DNA of 64,000 nt from Cyathus striatus (GCA_025738555.1 JAOVFP010000018.1:558001-622000), one strand, 5' to 3'; positions 10,611 through 24,112 are shown, counted from the stretch's first letter. Notes: generated by a model not told the origin, from the letters alone. Made by a program: numbers and translations.

Positions 10611-11970
10611 ATGGCTGAGAGATCTCAGAAAGACTCGATATCTACTACCTCTGGTAGTCTTACGACTTATGGGCCTAACACAGTGGAAGAGTTAAGCACA
10701 GATATCGTCAGGGATGCCACGATATTCTCCGATAGCGAGCATGACAGGAAGCCAATGCCAATAAAACTAAAACCAAAAATCACCGTAGAATCTGATTCCG
10801 CAGAAGAGAAAGAAGTCATAGTAGCACCAAAGAAATATCGCGGATATCGGGGAGCATTGAAGCAACTTCCTGAAATGCCTTTAGATATCCAGCTCGAGGT
10901 CAATTTTATATATCTTGTATTGCCGCAACATAATGACACAGTTATATACCTAGATATTCAGGAAACTAGATCCAATAGATCTTGTGAATCTCACTCGTGC
11001 CACGAAATCTCTGCGTAACATGCTCTTGAGTGACTCAGCTTCAGATGTATGGAAGGAGGCTCATGGGAATGTAGCTGATCTTCCAGAATGTCCTGATGAC
11101 ATGAGCGAGCCGCAATTTGCTGCTCTCGTATTTGAAAGCCATTGTCAAAAGTGTCTCTCTAAAGCGTCACAGATATGCTGGGACATCCGCCTCAGGTTGT
11201 GCCTTAAATGCGTGGAGTCAGATTACAGGTAGACAAACAATCTAACTCAATTGCATTTTATAAATTGGCGACTAATGCGCAGGTTTATGAACGCAAAACT
11301 AACACGATTTATCAGTTTTGCAGTCCTTTTGGTGTGCCCTAAGGTGAAGTTTAATTCCAGCGGTCGTACGTTGGTTTCTGCCTATCGTTATGTTTTCGTT
11401 ACTTCATGCCAATTACTAGGGCGTCCAAAACTGTATTATGTCAGAAACTTTTTGGAGGTAAATGTTGGGTATTATAATGCAGTGGGGGAGGACGCAAGAT
11501 CAAAATGGGAAAATGAAGAGCTTAAGCGGTTCTTTAAAATAAGAAAAGTTCGTACCTTTTTCTCTGTTTCGTTCGCACTAAATTTCGAGTATATAGCATG
11601 CAGACAAGTGCACGGAGTGGCTTAAAGCTCGTGAAGATGGACGTACACAAAAATTGGAGAACATGCGTAAAAGACGCATAGATGAGTAAGTCTAATGTCT
11701 GTGAACAACCTCAAGTCAGTTACCAGTTCATTGTATATGCTAGAATAGTCAAGAGGCTTACTAACTTGGGTTGGGGCGAAGTCATTGAGAACTTACCATA
11801 TGACCGTCGCATACAAAACCACTCTCTTGTATCTCACACAAAGGAACTTACCGGACGAGGTAAAGTCATAATGTATTTCACAATTATGGATGTGTTTTAG
11901 TTGATACAATTTAGCATGGAATAACATTTGCCCAAGACTCATCGAATTCATGGAGAAGCATAAGGCCTAA
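10611..11970 (+). CDS. F-box protein, copy A, C-terminally truncated
   Basis: Seven exons: 10611-10898, 10954-11228, 11283-11365, 11420-11547, 11597-11685, 11744-11859, 11915-11970 (344 residues). All joins keep frame. After a Ser/Asp/Glu-rich N-terminus, residues ~86-135 form an F-box (LKQLPEMPLDI..IFRKLDPIDLVNLTRATKSLR), followed by the family's DVWKEA, LPECPDDMSEPQFAALVFE and a Cys-rich CQKC...CLKC element. Family members recruit substrates to SCF ubiquitin ligases through Skp1. The exon phases equal those of copies B and C, but the frame stops at TAA 11968-11970 after IEFMEKHK, where the other copies continue for more than 400 residues. It may be a decayed gene or a short F-box protein. 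Confidence 0.75.
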
Positions 11971-12410
11971 GGGACTAGTCAAAGCAGTTGAATATTATAG
12001 CTTAGCTCCGAATAAGAGCTGCAGGGCTAGGGGCCGAGGTTGCGTTTGACTATGCACATTTTTGTCAGTTATCATTTCGTTACGCAATAATGAGTTTAGG
12101 TTTCGAAGTCTAAGTTCCAATGGCTACTACAGGAGGAAGCTTATAGAGGTAATCTTTCTAGATGGGTTTATGCTGTGGGTACTAGCTACTCCAAGTCTCC
12201 ATCTACGATATATAATATGATAAGGTTGCGATACTACTAGTTGTGCTATTGTTCATCTAAATGCGTCGGTTCAAATATATCAGTGTTCATTGGATAGAAT
12301 GTTCTACCGGATTGAGATGTAGTCGACTGCTTCCTGCTACAAATAACTATATTCATAGAGACTATAAGTAGTACAAGAATCATAAAGTATTACACTATTA
12401 TCGAACACAT
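11971..12410. other. spacer between F-box copy A and GMC gene; nothing seen
   Basis: No continuation of the F-box C-terminal region and no other open frame with recognisable content. It probably contains the convergent 3' ends of both genes. Confidence 0.5.
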
Positions 12411-14761
12411 TTACTGCCAACGCTTCTTAATCAAATCGGCTCCACGCTCAGCAACAGCATACACAGGGGCTTGTGTGTGTCCAGCTGGAACGATCGGCTA
12501 TTGGAGTAATCTTATAAGCGCCATACAAGAAACATTGTAGACAAACGAAACAACTCACAATTACAGATGCGTCAACAATGCTCACACCTACTGCACCTTT
12601 CAACCTCAGATCCGGGTCAACAACCCCATACTTCGCTCCCTTCGGCGACATCGAAGCTGTTCCAACAGTATGCGGCGGGGATCCAGTACCGTTTCGCAGG
12701 TAAAATTCGATCATTGCATCTGTCGCATTCGGGAGTAATGCCGGATTCACTGGATTCAGAAGGAATCCCCGCCAGGTTGGAGCAGAGAAGAATCGTTGCA
12801 CTGCTCGTACTGCTTCTTTCATTGCAAGAATGTCGAATTCCGTACTGAGGACCCCAAGGTCAATTATTGGTTGGCTAAGGGGGTTAGTTCCGTTGATTCG
12901 TACTAAGCCACCTAGGAGGATATTAGCATGTTGAAAATGGTAGAGGTAAAACATACGAGAAGTCGGGGTAACAACATGTGTTGACATTCCAACAACATTC
13001 CCATCTCCGGGAAGAGCCAGAGTAAAACCGTTTCCAGTCTGTAATACACCAGGGTTAGATAACTACATAAAAAGATTGAGCAGTCACTACGAACGATAGG
13101 AGTCATCATGATATGTGGCGTATTCGGGCCAGGGGACGGATCAGAAACTCGCTGGAACACAGACGAGTTTCGTGGGATGCGCACGAATCCGAGTTGGTTG
13201 GGAGCACCATCTGCAAATGGGCCTGTGCGAGTGCTATTCCATTGTGCCAATGCTTCATTCATGAATGTTGCGTTTAAAAGCCAGCTGTCGTTCAATGCAA
13301 TTTATTGTTAGATAGAGCTAGGAATACTGGGACGGTGTAAACTAACTTAAGACCCGTGGCATTTGCAAACCACAGATGAGAAATAGATGGCTGTCCACTT
13401 AGGTTCTTGCCTACATCTTGGATGTGAAGACGGCTGGGGACACCGACAGCTTGCAGTTCGTTCCTATCACCAATCCCAGAGTTTAGCAGAATCTGAGGTG
13501 TGCCGATCACTCCCAACGAAAGAACGACTTCCTTCTTAGCAGAGATTTGAACACGTCCTGGATGACAAGTGATCAGTCTAGTAATCGTAGATAAGTATTA
13601 GACCGCCGGACGCTACTCACTCCCGTTTTGTTCAACTTCAACGATACGGAATTCAGGACGGCCTGGATTGCTTTGGAGAATGCGTGTAGCAGTAGTATTA
13701 GTCACGACATGGAAATTCCTGCGTTGCATCGCTGGTTCTAAGAAACCAGTGACAGCATTGCTTCTCTCGCCATACTTAATAGTACTTTGCCTCCATCCTA
13801 AGTAATGGTATTTAAATCAGTCAAACTTCATAGAATAAAACAAATAACGTACCCAATCCGAGTGGACGTCCAGCATTGATATCACGAAGATACGGAAAAT
13901 CGTTTGGAAGCTCTCTGGTTGTCTGTATGATCATATTGTCGACGAGTTGGGGATAGGTGGGTAAAGTGACGGAGATAGGACCACTGTTCCCATGGAATCT
14001 AGGATCGTACATTCCAGTGATGTTGTGATGGTCGATGGGCGGAGTCCATTTCTCGTTCTGTGCAGTAATAGTTGTTGGATTGCGTAAACTCAGAATGAAG
14101 GATCGGACGCATACCTTGAGTATATACGGAAGTATATGTTTCCACGACCAACCAGGATCTCCCGAATATTTTGCCCATTGGTCGTAGTTATCGGACGAAG
14201 TTCTAAAGTATACCATACCATCTTCGCGCATAGTACTCAGAGGGTAGAGTGGTTTACAATCATAAAGACTTACTATGTGCACTTCCGCCTCCTAAGAAAC
14301 GAGCACGGGGGAAGTTGATGGTACGGTTATTGATACCTCGTTGTGGGATGGTAGTGGAATTCCAATCGTATGGATTTCTGCTGCTTCGGATACGGTAAGA
14401 GAAGAACGGAACTTCTACATCCAATACGCCTTGACTCCTACGGGAATCGTGTGGACTAGTGACAATAATCCATAAGTAGATCATGAACATACATACGTGG
14501 GTCCGGCTTCAATGACAAGCACATTCCACTTGGGATTCTCAGATAACCTTCCGGCTACCACAAGCCCTGCTTGTCCACCTAACAGATACGTTATAAAGAT
14601 TAACTGACATAACTTATCGTAATGTCAGGGGTTGAAATATTACCTCCTACAACAATAAAGTCATAGTTGATAGACAAAACGTCTTCCAAACGAGGATACA
14701 CAGCTGAAAGGCATCCACGAGCTAGAGAGAAGATCAATAGAAATATGAGAGAGGCGCGCAT
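12411..14761 (-). CDS. secreted GMC oxidoreductase, aryl-alcohol-oxidase-like
   Basis: Eleven exons on the minus strand: 14761-14644, 14578-14497, 14455-14274, 14221-14115, 14057-13853, 13797-13621, 13557-13347, 13284-13095, 13038-12957, 12911-12559, 12497-12411. The joins give 597 residues, the usual length of the family. [20 protein letters not shown] is a signal peptide. Then come the FAD ADP-binding region ([20 protein letters not shown]), the GMC signature around [20 protein letters not shown], and near the C-terminus [20 protein letters not shown] and [18 protein letters not shown], whose two His residues match the catalytic pair of aryl-alcohol oxidases. It would oxidise aromatic alcohols at the cell surface or outside, giving H2O2 for lignin decay. 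A related GMC substrate range (glucose, pyranose) is less likely. All splice phases are intact. Confidence 0.88.
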
Positions 14762-15803
14762 TTCAAAAAACTAGGATGTGCTTACAATCCAGCCTTTCTC
14801 TGTCGGGTTAAAATACTCAATAGCGCACACCTACATTTGGCTAGTGTGGTTCTTGGCCGTCCGGAAAGTCATTAAGTAGTATGCTACGCCTTCGGAATGG
14901 AGGCCTCGCCGCGAACTGAATTAGATTCGAAGTTCCGTTTACATATGGCGCAGCGATGTATTTAACGCATAATGCTTGGAACCTTGATGATTTACGATAG
15001 CGTTGAACTCTATTTTCAACTATCATGAGAACATAGGGTGAAAGAAATGTAATATTCAGGACGTACTTTCGTTGATTCTAAAATTGCACATCAGCTGATA
15101 TGTAGCTGCCATATTTGATAAGGAAAAGTGCCTGAGCTAGACCCTATAACGCTGTTGGAAGTCTCGGTAGCTCTGTATATAGATGAGTCTGCATGTCTGA
15201 GAGCTCACCTGATCCTCTGATGACAGCTGCGTATGTAAGAAATTCACAGAAACATGGGTGGGCTCGGACTCGCCACTGACATGTTCTGATATTTAGTTTC
15301 ATTATAAGCACAAGTCGAGGCGCCACGCCGTTCAGTAACGATTGAATTGCCAGCCTCAAAGTGCACAGGTGATTGAATTTAACGTCGTATGTAATGTTCT
15401 TGAGTTCTGGGGCTATGATTGAATCAGCTATGCTGTTTATATTTATAATTTTCTAAATGTAAACAGTTAGGGTAATGATACGTAGGATGGTGTGCACTGT
15501 GTGGCGAGAAGTACAGATGAAAGCAACCGTGGGAAGTTATGGGTAAATATTTATACTTATATTTAACTTTCAAGCGACTCCTTATATTCTTCCTTGCGCT
15601 GAGAGTCACTGAAGTAGGAGCGAGCTTGGAGCGAGCAATCCTATAAATGGGCCATGAAACCATCGTTACACTCATCTGTTTGTAGTCGCATACGGAATCT
15701 GTCGGTCTCTAAAACGTACACGACTGGGATCCACGTCTTTTCATTTATTTTGAATTTATCAGTTAAGTTATTTAGTACTTGACGTAGAGATTAAGGAGCT
15801 GGA
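14762..15803. other. spacer upstream of the GMC gene; no gene recognised
   Basis: Contains the GMC promoter side and one copy of a dispersed repeat (15445-15558). Small frames (14841-15026, 15144-15359, 15424-15675) show no domain. Confidence 0.4.
15445..15558 (+). repeat. dispersed ~115-bp repeat, copy 1
   Basis: Shares an ordered series of blocks with 46921-47043: ATAATTTT, AAACAGTTAGGGTAATGATA, GTAGGA, GGTGTGCAC, GTGTGGCGA, AAGTACAGAT, AAAGC and GGGTAAATATTT. Copy 2 has a ~10-bp insertion after GTGTGGCGA. No termini or duplication are evident. Confidence 0.65.
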
Positions 15804-15810
15804 CAAAAAA
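15804..15810 (-). terminator. RNA polymerase III oligo-T terminator of tRNA-Tyr
   Basis: Seven A residues on the plus strand give TTTTTTT on the minus strand, four nt downstream of the tRNA 3' end. Confidence 0.75.
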
Positions 15811-15813
15811 ACA

Positions 15814-15903
15814 TCCTTCGAACCAGGATCGAACTAGTGGCCTCGGGATATATTACTGTTTTCCAATTACAGTCCCACGCTCTACCAACTGAGCTATCGA
15901 AGG
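15814..15903 (-). tRNA. tRNA-Tyr(GTA) with intron
   Basis: The minus strand folds as a complete cloverleaf. Acceptor CCTTCGA pairs with TCGAAGG, with discriminator A. The D-arm contains TAGCTCAGTTGGTAGAGC (also the A box). Anticodon stem TGGGA/TCCCG carries loop CTGTA with GTA as anticodon. An intron of ~17 nt sits one base after the anticodon. The T-arm ACTAG-TTCGATC-CTGGT holds the B box. Length without intron is 73 nt. C1:G72 is the eukaryotic tRNA-Tyr identity pair. A T7 terminator follows. Confidence 0.93.
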
Positions 15904-16208
15904 ACATCTACTAATTTTTTGCATCCTTATATGTTTGTGATTACGGATATAATTCAGCAGAAATTACTTATGTCTGTTCAAGATATATTGAATCAGTATA
16001 CAACCTCTGTAGATTTCCTGCAAGAACAATATTCTCAAACTTAAATACATATCCATAGGACTTCGGAAGCCATGTACTGTCAAAACGCAGACCGCGCCTA
16101 GACGGTAGAGAATTAAATCAACTTGCACACAAAATATTAGTCTACCGATTTTCACTGAGTCCTTCAAAGCGAACGAACACGGTAATAATACATAATGCAT
16201 AATGAACG
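15904..16208. other. spacer, nothing recognised
   Basis: AT-rich, no domain-bearing frame. Ends where homology with the upstream region of F-box copy C begins. Confidence 0.4.
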
Positions 16209-16378
16209 GTGGCGTATCGTGTGGCTACGTATGTACCAAACTTTACCAACACGTGTCTAGCGGCTTTTACCGGTGCGTGTACTCCAGGTGTTCCAGTACT
16301 GAGCAAGACGACTCTTGCTTCTAATCCTTACCGTGGTTTCTACGCAAACCCCCATCTCAACCGAGAAATCTTTACACT
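16209..16378 (+). promoter_or_regulatory. duplicated upstream region of F-box copy B
   Basis: Nearly identical to 53400-53571 upstream of copy C, starting at the shared string ACGGTGGCGTA and running into the ATG. The two genes therefore share ~170 bp of proximal promoter and leader. No TATA box is evident. Confidence 0.6.
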
Positions 16379-19253
16379 ATGGCTCGTAGATCCTCTATTG
16401 ATTCGGAATCGTCAGCGCCTACATCGGATGAAGAAGCTCAAGAAAGCCACGTGCATTCCGACTCAGAGAATGGCGCTGAGATATCCTCCGATGCCGAGGA
16501 CGATATCACGAACGAACGTCAGGCCCAGGAGATTGCCCTACATTCAAACTCAGAGGTGGATTCTGAAGTGTCTGATGACGATGACGATAGTGCACAGGAA
16601 CCTCAGGCACACGGGCTTGACATACGTTCAGATTCAGATGCGGAATCTGTGGTATGTGCGTCTGATGAGGATGGTAGGATGGAGGAATCTAAAACCTGTG
16701 AGATTCAAGTTGACGTACATTCAGGTTCTGAGCAAGATGCTGCGATGACCTTCGATGAGGACGATAGGACGCATGCAGCATATCGCTGTGTTGGAGATGT
16801 TGTGGAACTGCCAGTACGACCTTGGGGGGAAAATATAACAGAAGATGTGGTGATGCTCACTGATGCATCTTCAGACGAGTCGGACGTAGAAATCATTCAC
16901 AAAGAAACGAAGATAGTTACAAAAGTGAAAAGAGTTCGTGGAAAACTCGGAGCGTTAAAGCAACTACCCGAAATGCCCTTAGATATCTTGCTTGAGGTGA
17001 GGTTTAAATCATTGCACTGCAATGAGTGCCTTACGATGGATAGTATGTAGATATTCGGACAGTTGGACCCTTTAGACCTTGTGCACCTGACACGTACCAC
17101 AAAGACTTTGCGCAGGGTTCTTTTGGAGCGTTCGGCAGTGGGTGTTTGGAAGCAGGCTCGCGGAAACTTAGTCAACTTCCCCAATTGCCCAAAAGACATG
17201 AGCGAGCAGGCCTTCGTGTGTCTTATACTTGAAAGTCACTGCCAGAGGTGTCTATCCAGGACATCGCATAGATGCTACGAATTTCGGCTTAGATTGTGTA
17301 TAAAATGTATAAAGGAAGATAGCGAGTACGTGTAGAAAATGAGCTGCACAGTACATGTATACTAACGTCTTCTATGTAGACTTACTGAATTGGCTCAATT
17401 AAATGCTATATGCCCAAGCGTAGAGATAACATTTACCGAACGTGGCCGTTTGTCTTTCCCATTCTTGTTCCGGCACATTAATAATTAAAACTAGGTCGTC
17501 TCACAAAAACATTTTACGATGAAAACTACTTAAAAGTTAATAACGAGTTAAAGGAGACTATGGACAATAAGAAATGGTTGAAATGGGTAAGGATGGAGAG
17601 CCAGGGGATTTCTAGAATTCGGGAGGTTCCTATGAATACTTCGTGCTAGTAATACTTTGAATTAACACTTATCATATAGCATGCAAATACATGTTATAAC
17701 TGGCTTCAAAGTCGTGCTGAAGACCGTACAACTATGCTCGAGGAAATTCGTAAAAGTAGAACGGAGGAGTAAGTGTTGATCATGTTTGAAATCTTACTAG
17801 GCTTAACTGAATACTCGTAAACTAGAATAATAAAACGGCTCTCTAAAATGGGATGGACCGAAGTTATTGAGAGTATACCACATGATAACCGCATTCAAAA
17901 CCACCCCCTTGTAGCTCAGAAAAAGGAACTTACCGAGCGTAGTGAGTTTACGCTACGTGTTCGTATCCATCCTGCAGATATTATACTTAATAGCATTATG
18001 TTTCTTAATACAGTTTGGAAAAACATTAAGCCCAAATTGGTCGAATTCCTGGAGGAACAGAAGGGAATATTCGAACGGCGTCGCGAACGGGAACGACTTG
18101 AGGCTCATGTGCCTCTTCTTCTCAATTTTTACGAAAAGTATTCTAAATCAAAGCCTATCAATGCGATCATACCTCCACCTTCAGAGCTCTACTTCTTCGA
18201 GCCCATACACGACCTCATAATGAACACACCAACGACTGGTGTCGAACTAACCATTGGTGATTTAGAAAACGTGACTGAGGGACTTGACGGTTTTGGGGTT
18301 GAATGGAGAAGAGAAATGGAACAACAACTGCTCCGGAGAGTGATCAACGGACCTTTGAACCAACACGACCTCGAGAATGCGCCGAACTTTTTGACCAGGG
18401 CCAAGGTTGCGTTTTACTGTAAATGTTGTACTTACAGACCGACAAGTTCATTCATCCGCTATCCAAGAATTTCGATGCATAGCAATTCGATGCTTACTCG
18501 TGCATTCGGAAGGACATCACGATATCCCTCTCACCTCCGGGACGCATTTCTTAAGCTAGGGGAAATAACCCATTGGTATGATACCGAAGATATTTTTCTC
18601 AACCCAAACTACCATAAAGCAGCGGAAATTGTGATTTCTGCTTGTGGTCTTGATCCAGAACTTACTAGCATCGCCGACATCGATATTCTCGACCCCTTTT
18701 TAGAATGCACACCGTGTCTTACCTTAACGAAAAGGTTGCTTATGACTTGGAGGGAAGCGGTGCGTTTATTGAACTATGCTCAATATTAGTTTATTAAAAG
18801 CTTGCTGTATTTATACAGATCTCCCATCTCATACATCATATCCTTAGTAGTGAAGCAGAAAAATATGATGATGAAGAAGAAAAAGAAATTATTCTGAATT
18901 GCACAATGGTAACCGACGAGATTCTGCTGAGGAGAGTAAGAGATCGAAGATATGAAGCATTTGTCAAAGATGTCGGAAAATTCTCCTACATATCCGCAAC
19001 GTCCGATTTCTATGATCGTTTTGTATGTGTGGAATGCCGGCATCGTACTTCAGGACTGAAAATGATGGAACATTTTGAGGAGAAGTAAGCAGCCCTATAA
19101 TTTCTCTAATATAGTTTATTAATGGCTGACTTTTGTTGCAGACATGGAAAAAAACAGATAGCACCGGGAGAAGTAGTGCGATATATTGATGAGGCAGAGG
19201 ATTATTTCAAATATGAGTTTCCAGTTGATTTCATAGGTCTTTACGAAAAATGA
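16379..19253 (+). CDS. F-box protein, copy B, full length
   Basis: Nine exons: 16379-16996, 17051-17325, 17380-17447, 17495-17625, 17680-17768, 17826-17941, 18014-18759, 18819-19084, 19142-19253. Phases agree at every join and give 806 residues. The N-terminal ~170 residues are acidic, with about four degenerate ~34-residue repeats centred on SDSE/DDDD. The F-box (LKQLPEMPLDI..IFGQLDPLDLVHLTRTTKTLR) is near residues 195-245, followed by CQRC...CIKC. The long C-terminal region has the family landmarks WLQSRAEDR, MGWTEVIESIP, VWKNIKPKLVEFLE, FEPIHDLIMNTP, CGLDPE, CTPC..LTKRLLMTWREAV and a terminal CVECRHR...H. The role, by family, is substrate recognition in an SCF E3 ligase. It is followed 266 bp later by repeat R1. 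Confidence 0.85.
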
Positions 19254-19518
19254 TTCGCATTATTTAACTAAATAGCGATGGTTTTGTTCTTTCGTCGATA
19301 AGAGACATATGCCCATTCCTATCGTTTCTCAGACGTGTTCTGCACGTAATCATCCCAAAGAGATAACGGAGATATAAAATCAACTTGAAATTGCAAGCTC
19401 TATGACGACTTTTAAGAGAGACGTAGTGCCTAGACGCAGGCTTGAAGCCCTACTCCCCTAGTGTTTTTTCGCTCGTTGACGCACTAGAAGTAGTTTGGGA
19501 GGATAAGAAAGTAAAGGA
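19254..19518. other. 3' flank of F-box copy B
   Basis: No gene. It ends at the putative target duplication AAGGA (19514-19518) of repeat R1. Confidence 0.4.
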
Positions 19519-21764
19519 TGGGGGTTCAGGCCTAGGTCTAGATGAGAAGACGCCAGCGTAGCAATAGGGTATGTTAGAATTCACTAATTATAATAGTGTA
19601 TTAATGGGTTTACGGGAAATAGGAGAGGGTGCTGACGTTGGGACATAATGGAGTTAGCGAAGTTATCATTGTGTTCCTTGAATCACTAATGAGCTCGATT
19701 GGACATGGAAGACACCCACGAAATGAGAAAGCCCCCCTGGGCGCTAACGGGTTCTTGTTCATCTCGTCAAATTCACGTATACGGCAGAAGATAAAATTGA
19801 GTATACTTCATTCAAATAGCTAGAGCTACACGTCCCTAAAGACAAGCTATATAATATTGTCGCGGTAGAGGGAGAGTCGAAGAACGACTCGGTTTACTGC
19901 TGCGTGGACATGGGTACGTGAGAGTGTAGGCGAAGTAAGCTGCAACGGCGTAGATAGGCGACACAGGGCCCGCACTACACCGTCCCCATCCCCCGTAAAG
20001 CTTCCAACACACACTTTCATCTCCTCCCGGGGCTCCGACTCCGACTGCGTAAATCCACATCCCCTCTCTATGGAGAAAGAAGAGAAGTGGACGGAGACGG
20101 GGGCCTTGGTTTCCTGCTGCGTGGACAAGGTACCTGCAGGTGTAGGCGAATTGGGCTGCACCGACGCAGACGTAGACGAGGTTATACTCCTCGGCGACCC
20201 AGGACCCAGGACCCGCATAGCACTGGTCACCACATGCGCCCGTCGCCGATCTGACACACCGTCTAGAGCTTCCAACAATCCCTCCTTCCTCCCGAGATTC
20301 CGACTCTCCCAATGGGACTCGGAGACGCCCACTTCGTAACTGACATCGTTAAGTGACGAGAGAGATCGACAGGAGGATGGAACTTGAAGTGGCGGAATTG
20401 GATTCTGTGTGTGTTCCTGGTCGTTCTGTGCGTACGTATTGCGCCATGTCTCAGATCTATCCGAAGAACACTGGAATAGAGTCGAAAACGGGTTTTTGGA
20501 GCGGGCAGTATACCTAGCTTCGGACTAGGGAATATGTATTATGGACCACGAGGCAGTAGGAGCTAAAATGTACCGGGTGGAGGCGCGGTGCCAGACAGAA
20601 TGTGCACATCCCAGCAGTGGAACGTCATGCACTGACTGTTTCGTGACCCCGATAGAATCTCTAGTAGTACCACCCGGGCCAATCGAGTCCCTACTGACTT
20701 CACAACGTACAGAGGCTGGACAGTATCAATGGATAACTCGTCTCATGCCGCGTATAAGATTCGTTGGTATCTTGATAGGATGTCATTTGTCAGAGAGGCC
20801 ATGGTGGACGGGGATGGAACGTAGAGGGAGTCGTCACGGTGCTTCGATATACAACTATGTTGCGTTCACTGGGATCCGGAGACGCGTCGGATAATGTATC
20901 TGGTACGGCGATGCTTTAATTGGATGGCCAGAGGAGGGAGGATGGAAAGTATAGGAAGGAGCGTTGAAGACACGATACAGTTGGATGAGTGGATGGATGG
21001 AGGTAAAGGTGGGTGTGAGCTCACTATCTAAATTCCGATCGTGTACGTCCAGTTCAAAGCCTGAGTTGAGTGGGCAGCTGGACCGTCTGCGCACTATAAG
21101 CCTCCCGCTCGGTACTGATATCGAATACCGAATATCGCCCGTTCCACTACCCCTCTCCTTCCTTTGAATACCCGGCCCGGCGCATGACAGGAAATCACAT
21201 CGCGCCACGAATGTACGTGGATGCAGGCTGGTTATGATAGGCTTTTGAAATTTGATCTACGGTCGTATGGGGGAATCCGGGTGGAGGTGGGAGAGATGTC
21301 GATGTCGATGAAGGACGATATATAGGAGATGGCGGACGGTTCACACATGTTACGGGTGCTAGGAGGGAAAAGAGCTAGGGCGCAGGGTACTGAGCTCGTT
21401 GGTTTGAGGTCCTACAGCAATTAGCCTAGGGTGAGACTTCTCAGACCAGAATACACCTGCGCATCAACAACGTACTCCAACCGCCCGACCCAGCCAAGAG
21501 CAAACCCTGTAGTTGCAGGAATGTGTAAAGCTGGTTGCATTACGGGCACTGGGAGTTGCGCTTGTCGTTAGAGTGGGACGAAGCCGAGAGACATGGCGTT
21601 TGAGTTATGCCAGTGAGTAGGAAGTGAGCATCTTGTCATTGACGAGCTCGAGCCTCGACGCGCGTAAAAATTAATTCGGATTTCCGAATCCCGCGGAGCC
21701 TCATGCCAATAACATACACACGTGACATCTCCGTGACAATGACATTTTCAAATCAATGTCATTA

Positions 21765-22969
21765 CAGGACCCTGGATAATCCCACCTGAGGTTTGATACT
21801 AAAACAGTGATTTTTGCGCCGCTATAGGGGGATAAATTTTGTCCAAAATTTCCCAATTTTAAGGGGGATTATGTATCTAAGGTACAAATGTTGTAGTTTA
21901 TAGGGGGACACAGTATCAAACCTATAAAAAGGCTTCTAATCTAATATTTATACCTTTGAGTGAGTTTGGCGTGTCGGAAGACGTTTTACAGCACTCAGAG
22001 CAAGGTCTTTTTGTTCTGCGTGAATGTGCTGGTATGCATCTCGATAATAGGACTGTTTTTCGGAATATCTTGGAATCGACAAGGCTGGGATTTACATAGA
22101 GCACGCTTAACTGTGCTGCAGGACCAAAAATCCTGGGAAATGTTGGTGGCCTGGCCTGACTTGGTGCCAAACTTGCATTCCGATGTATGATAATCTACCA
22201 ATGTTGTTTGAAGACAATACCCAATTGTACTTCCCACCTCTGCCAGCACCCTTTTCATACACAGTGATAACTCTAATAATGTTTAAATTATGTCCATATG
22301 TCGAGGTAGAAATAAACACAATGATTATACCATATAATTGATTGTTCAACGATGCTAGAATGCTAATACAAGCAAGAAAAATACAACGCTATATGTGATC
22401 ACTGGTAAGTCTAAGGGCGAATACTTTATGTAAGACTGAAATCGAATCGTGTTTTGCTTCCAGCTACACTTATTCTTATATGCAAAGGAAGAGCAAATTC
22501 AAACCAATTCATTGAAACATATGTAAGAAAGCGATGAGTGTTTGTAGGGGCTTGATCAGCAATAACTAGGGTGGAAAGAATAATAAATCATAAACGATGA
22601 TCACAAGGGCATAATATTGAGGCGAAGAGTCGCTCTAACATGGTCAGCATAGGTTATGGAAATCAAGAACTTACTGTGGAGGCGCATGGTAGTCTGCAGT
22701 GTTGAAGGGGATACGCATCGGTTGATGCGGCGGGACTGCAAAGCACGTATTGCTGTCAGTTGAGAGTGTGGCGGTGCTGTAGGTGGGGGACAGTATCTAA
22801 CCTGTGCAAAATACTGCTACGCATAGGGGGACGCTAAACTCAACCTCGTGGGAACTAAATGGGCCCTGATAGGGGGACACCCGCCAAACAGTATCAAACC
22901 TCTTAGAATTTTTCGGCGATCTGTAGGGGGACTTGTATCAAACCTTAGGCGGGATTATCCAGGGTCCTG
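21765..22969. mobile_element. TIR transposon, 1205 bp, 6-bp target duplication TCATTA
   Basis: Perfect terminal inverted repeat CAGGACCCTGGATAATCCC at both ends. The direct repeat TCATTA lies at 21759-21764 and 22970-22975. The element is inserted in R1; the same place in R2 lacks it. Both subterminal regions hold scattered copies of TAGGGGGAC and GTATCAAACCT in both orientations (about 21788, 21905, 22790, 22868, 22921). No transposase was recognised in the interior. Superfamily unknown. Confidence 0.75.
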
Positions 22970-22975
22970 TCATTA

Positions 22976-23723
22976 CCTTGCTTGTCAAGGTCTCTCACAG
23001 GTGAAAATAGGTTCCACTTTTCGACCTGCACGTGGTGTTTCCCACGCTTCCTATCTGGCACGTGCACGCTCCCTTCACACTCCCTTTGTTTCCTTTACCT
23101 TTGTACCCTTTCCCTTTCATGTCGCCGTTGAATGTGCAGTGTACATTCCTTCGCTTACTGTACCCCCTCCCCCACCTCACATTCCCCACATCCCCAGAGT
23201 TCTGTATGTGCACTTCCAACCTACATTGTGTTTGCTCCGACTCTTTTCACAAACCGTTCACTGCCTCATTGCATTTCTCCCTTCAAGGTTCTTTGAGTGC
23301 CTTTCCTCCCTTCGTATGTTGGTTTAAATTTGCTTATTCGACCACAGCTGATCATATTCTCATACCTTTGTTAATGACAGGCTCAATGACAGCTCCAACC
23401 CTCTCACCATTAGCTCCACCTGAAAGTTCATGTTGTGCGCCAATGATACCTGAAGTCTTGACCTGGTCTGTTGCATTTATCCTCGCTCCCTTCAAGGTTA
23501 TTCGGGTGCTGGAAGTCTTGGTTTTACGTTCACCCTCTTCATGGTTCTTCGGGATGCCAGTTTCGTCGAAGTCTTAATTTGTCGAAGTCATGATCTTAAG
23601 TCCTGTTTGCCGCCTCTCTGCCTTTCGCGCTTGACAGTTGATATTTTGTGAACCAGGACACTGTGACATGTGCTTTTTTATTGTTGGGATTGGACTCTCT
23701 AGGTTCGAGGTGAGCATCTTCTG

Positions 23724-23763
<40 letters not shown>

Positions 23764-24112
23764 ACACATGCTTTCCCCTCCCTCCTTTCACATATCTCGA
23801 GGTCCCAAAATGATGAACGTTGTACATGCGTACGTACTTCCCATCATTGATCCTTGTGTTTTGTTTTGTGTTGGACCATTGGTGATATACATTCAGTTTT
23901 ACTACCCTATTTCTGTGTGATGGTAACAATTTTTCCTCTTACTTGTAAAGTTACTCCTCGAGAATACAGCATTCTACAGAAATTAGATCCTTTGACGGAT
24001 ATCCCAAACAATACATATCGTCATTCAGCTTATTAATCACCCTTCATCTTACACATGTACTTATTACTATTCTACCTAATTTTTATTCTCTTTCTCCTAG
24101 TAGACAAGCAAG
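22976..24112. mobile_element. possible second insertion in R1, ends CCTTGCTTGTC
   Basis: CCTTGCTTGTC at 22976 and its inverse GACAAGCAAGG at 24102 bracket sequence that R2 lacks. The inverted match is short and no target duplication was found; material to 24138 is also absent from R2. The interior includes a pyrimidine-rich stretch and a microsatellite. Open frames at 22848-23327 and 23032-23577 have no recognisable domain. Confidence 0.35.
23730..23759 (+). repeat. (CT)n microsatellite
   Basis: About 14 uninterrupted TC repeats at 23731-23758. Confidence 0.9.
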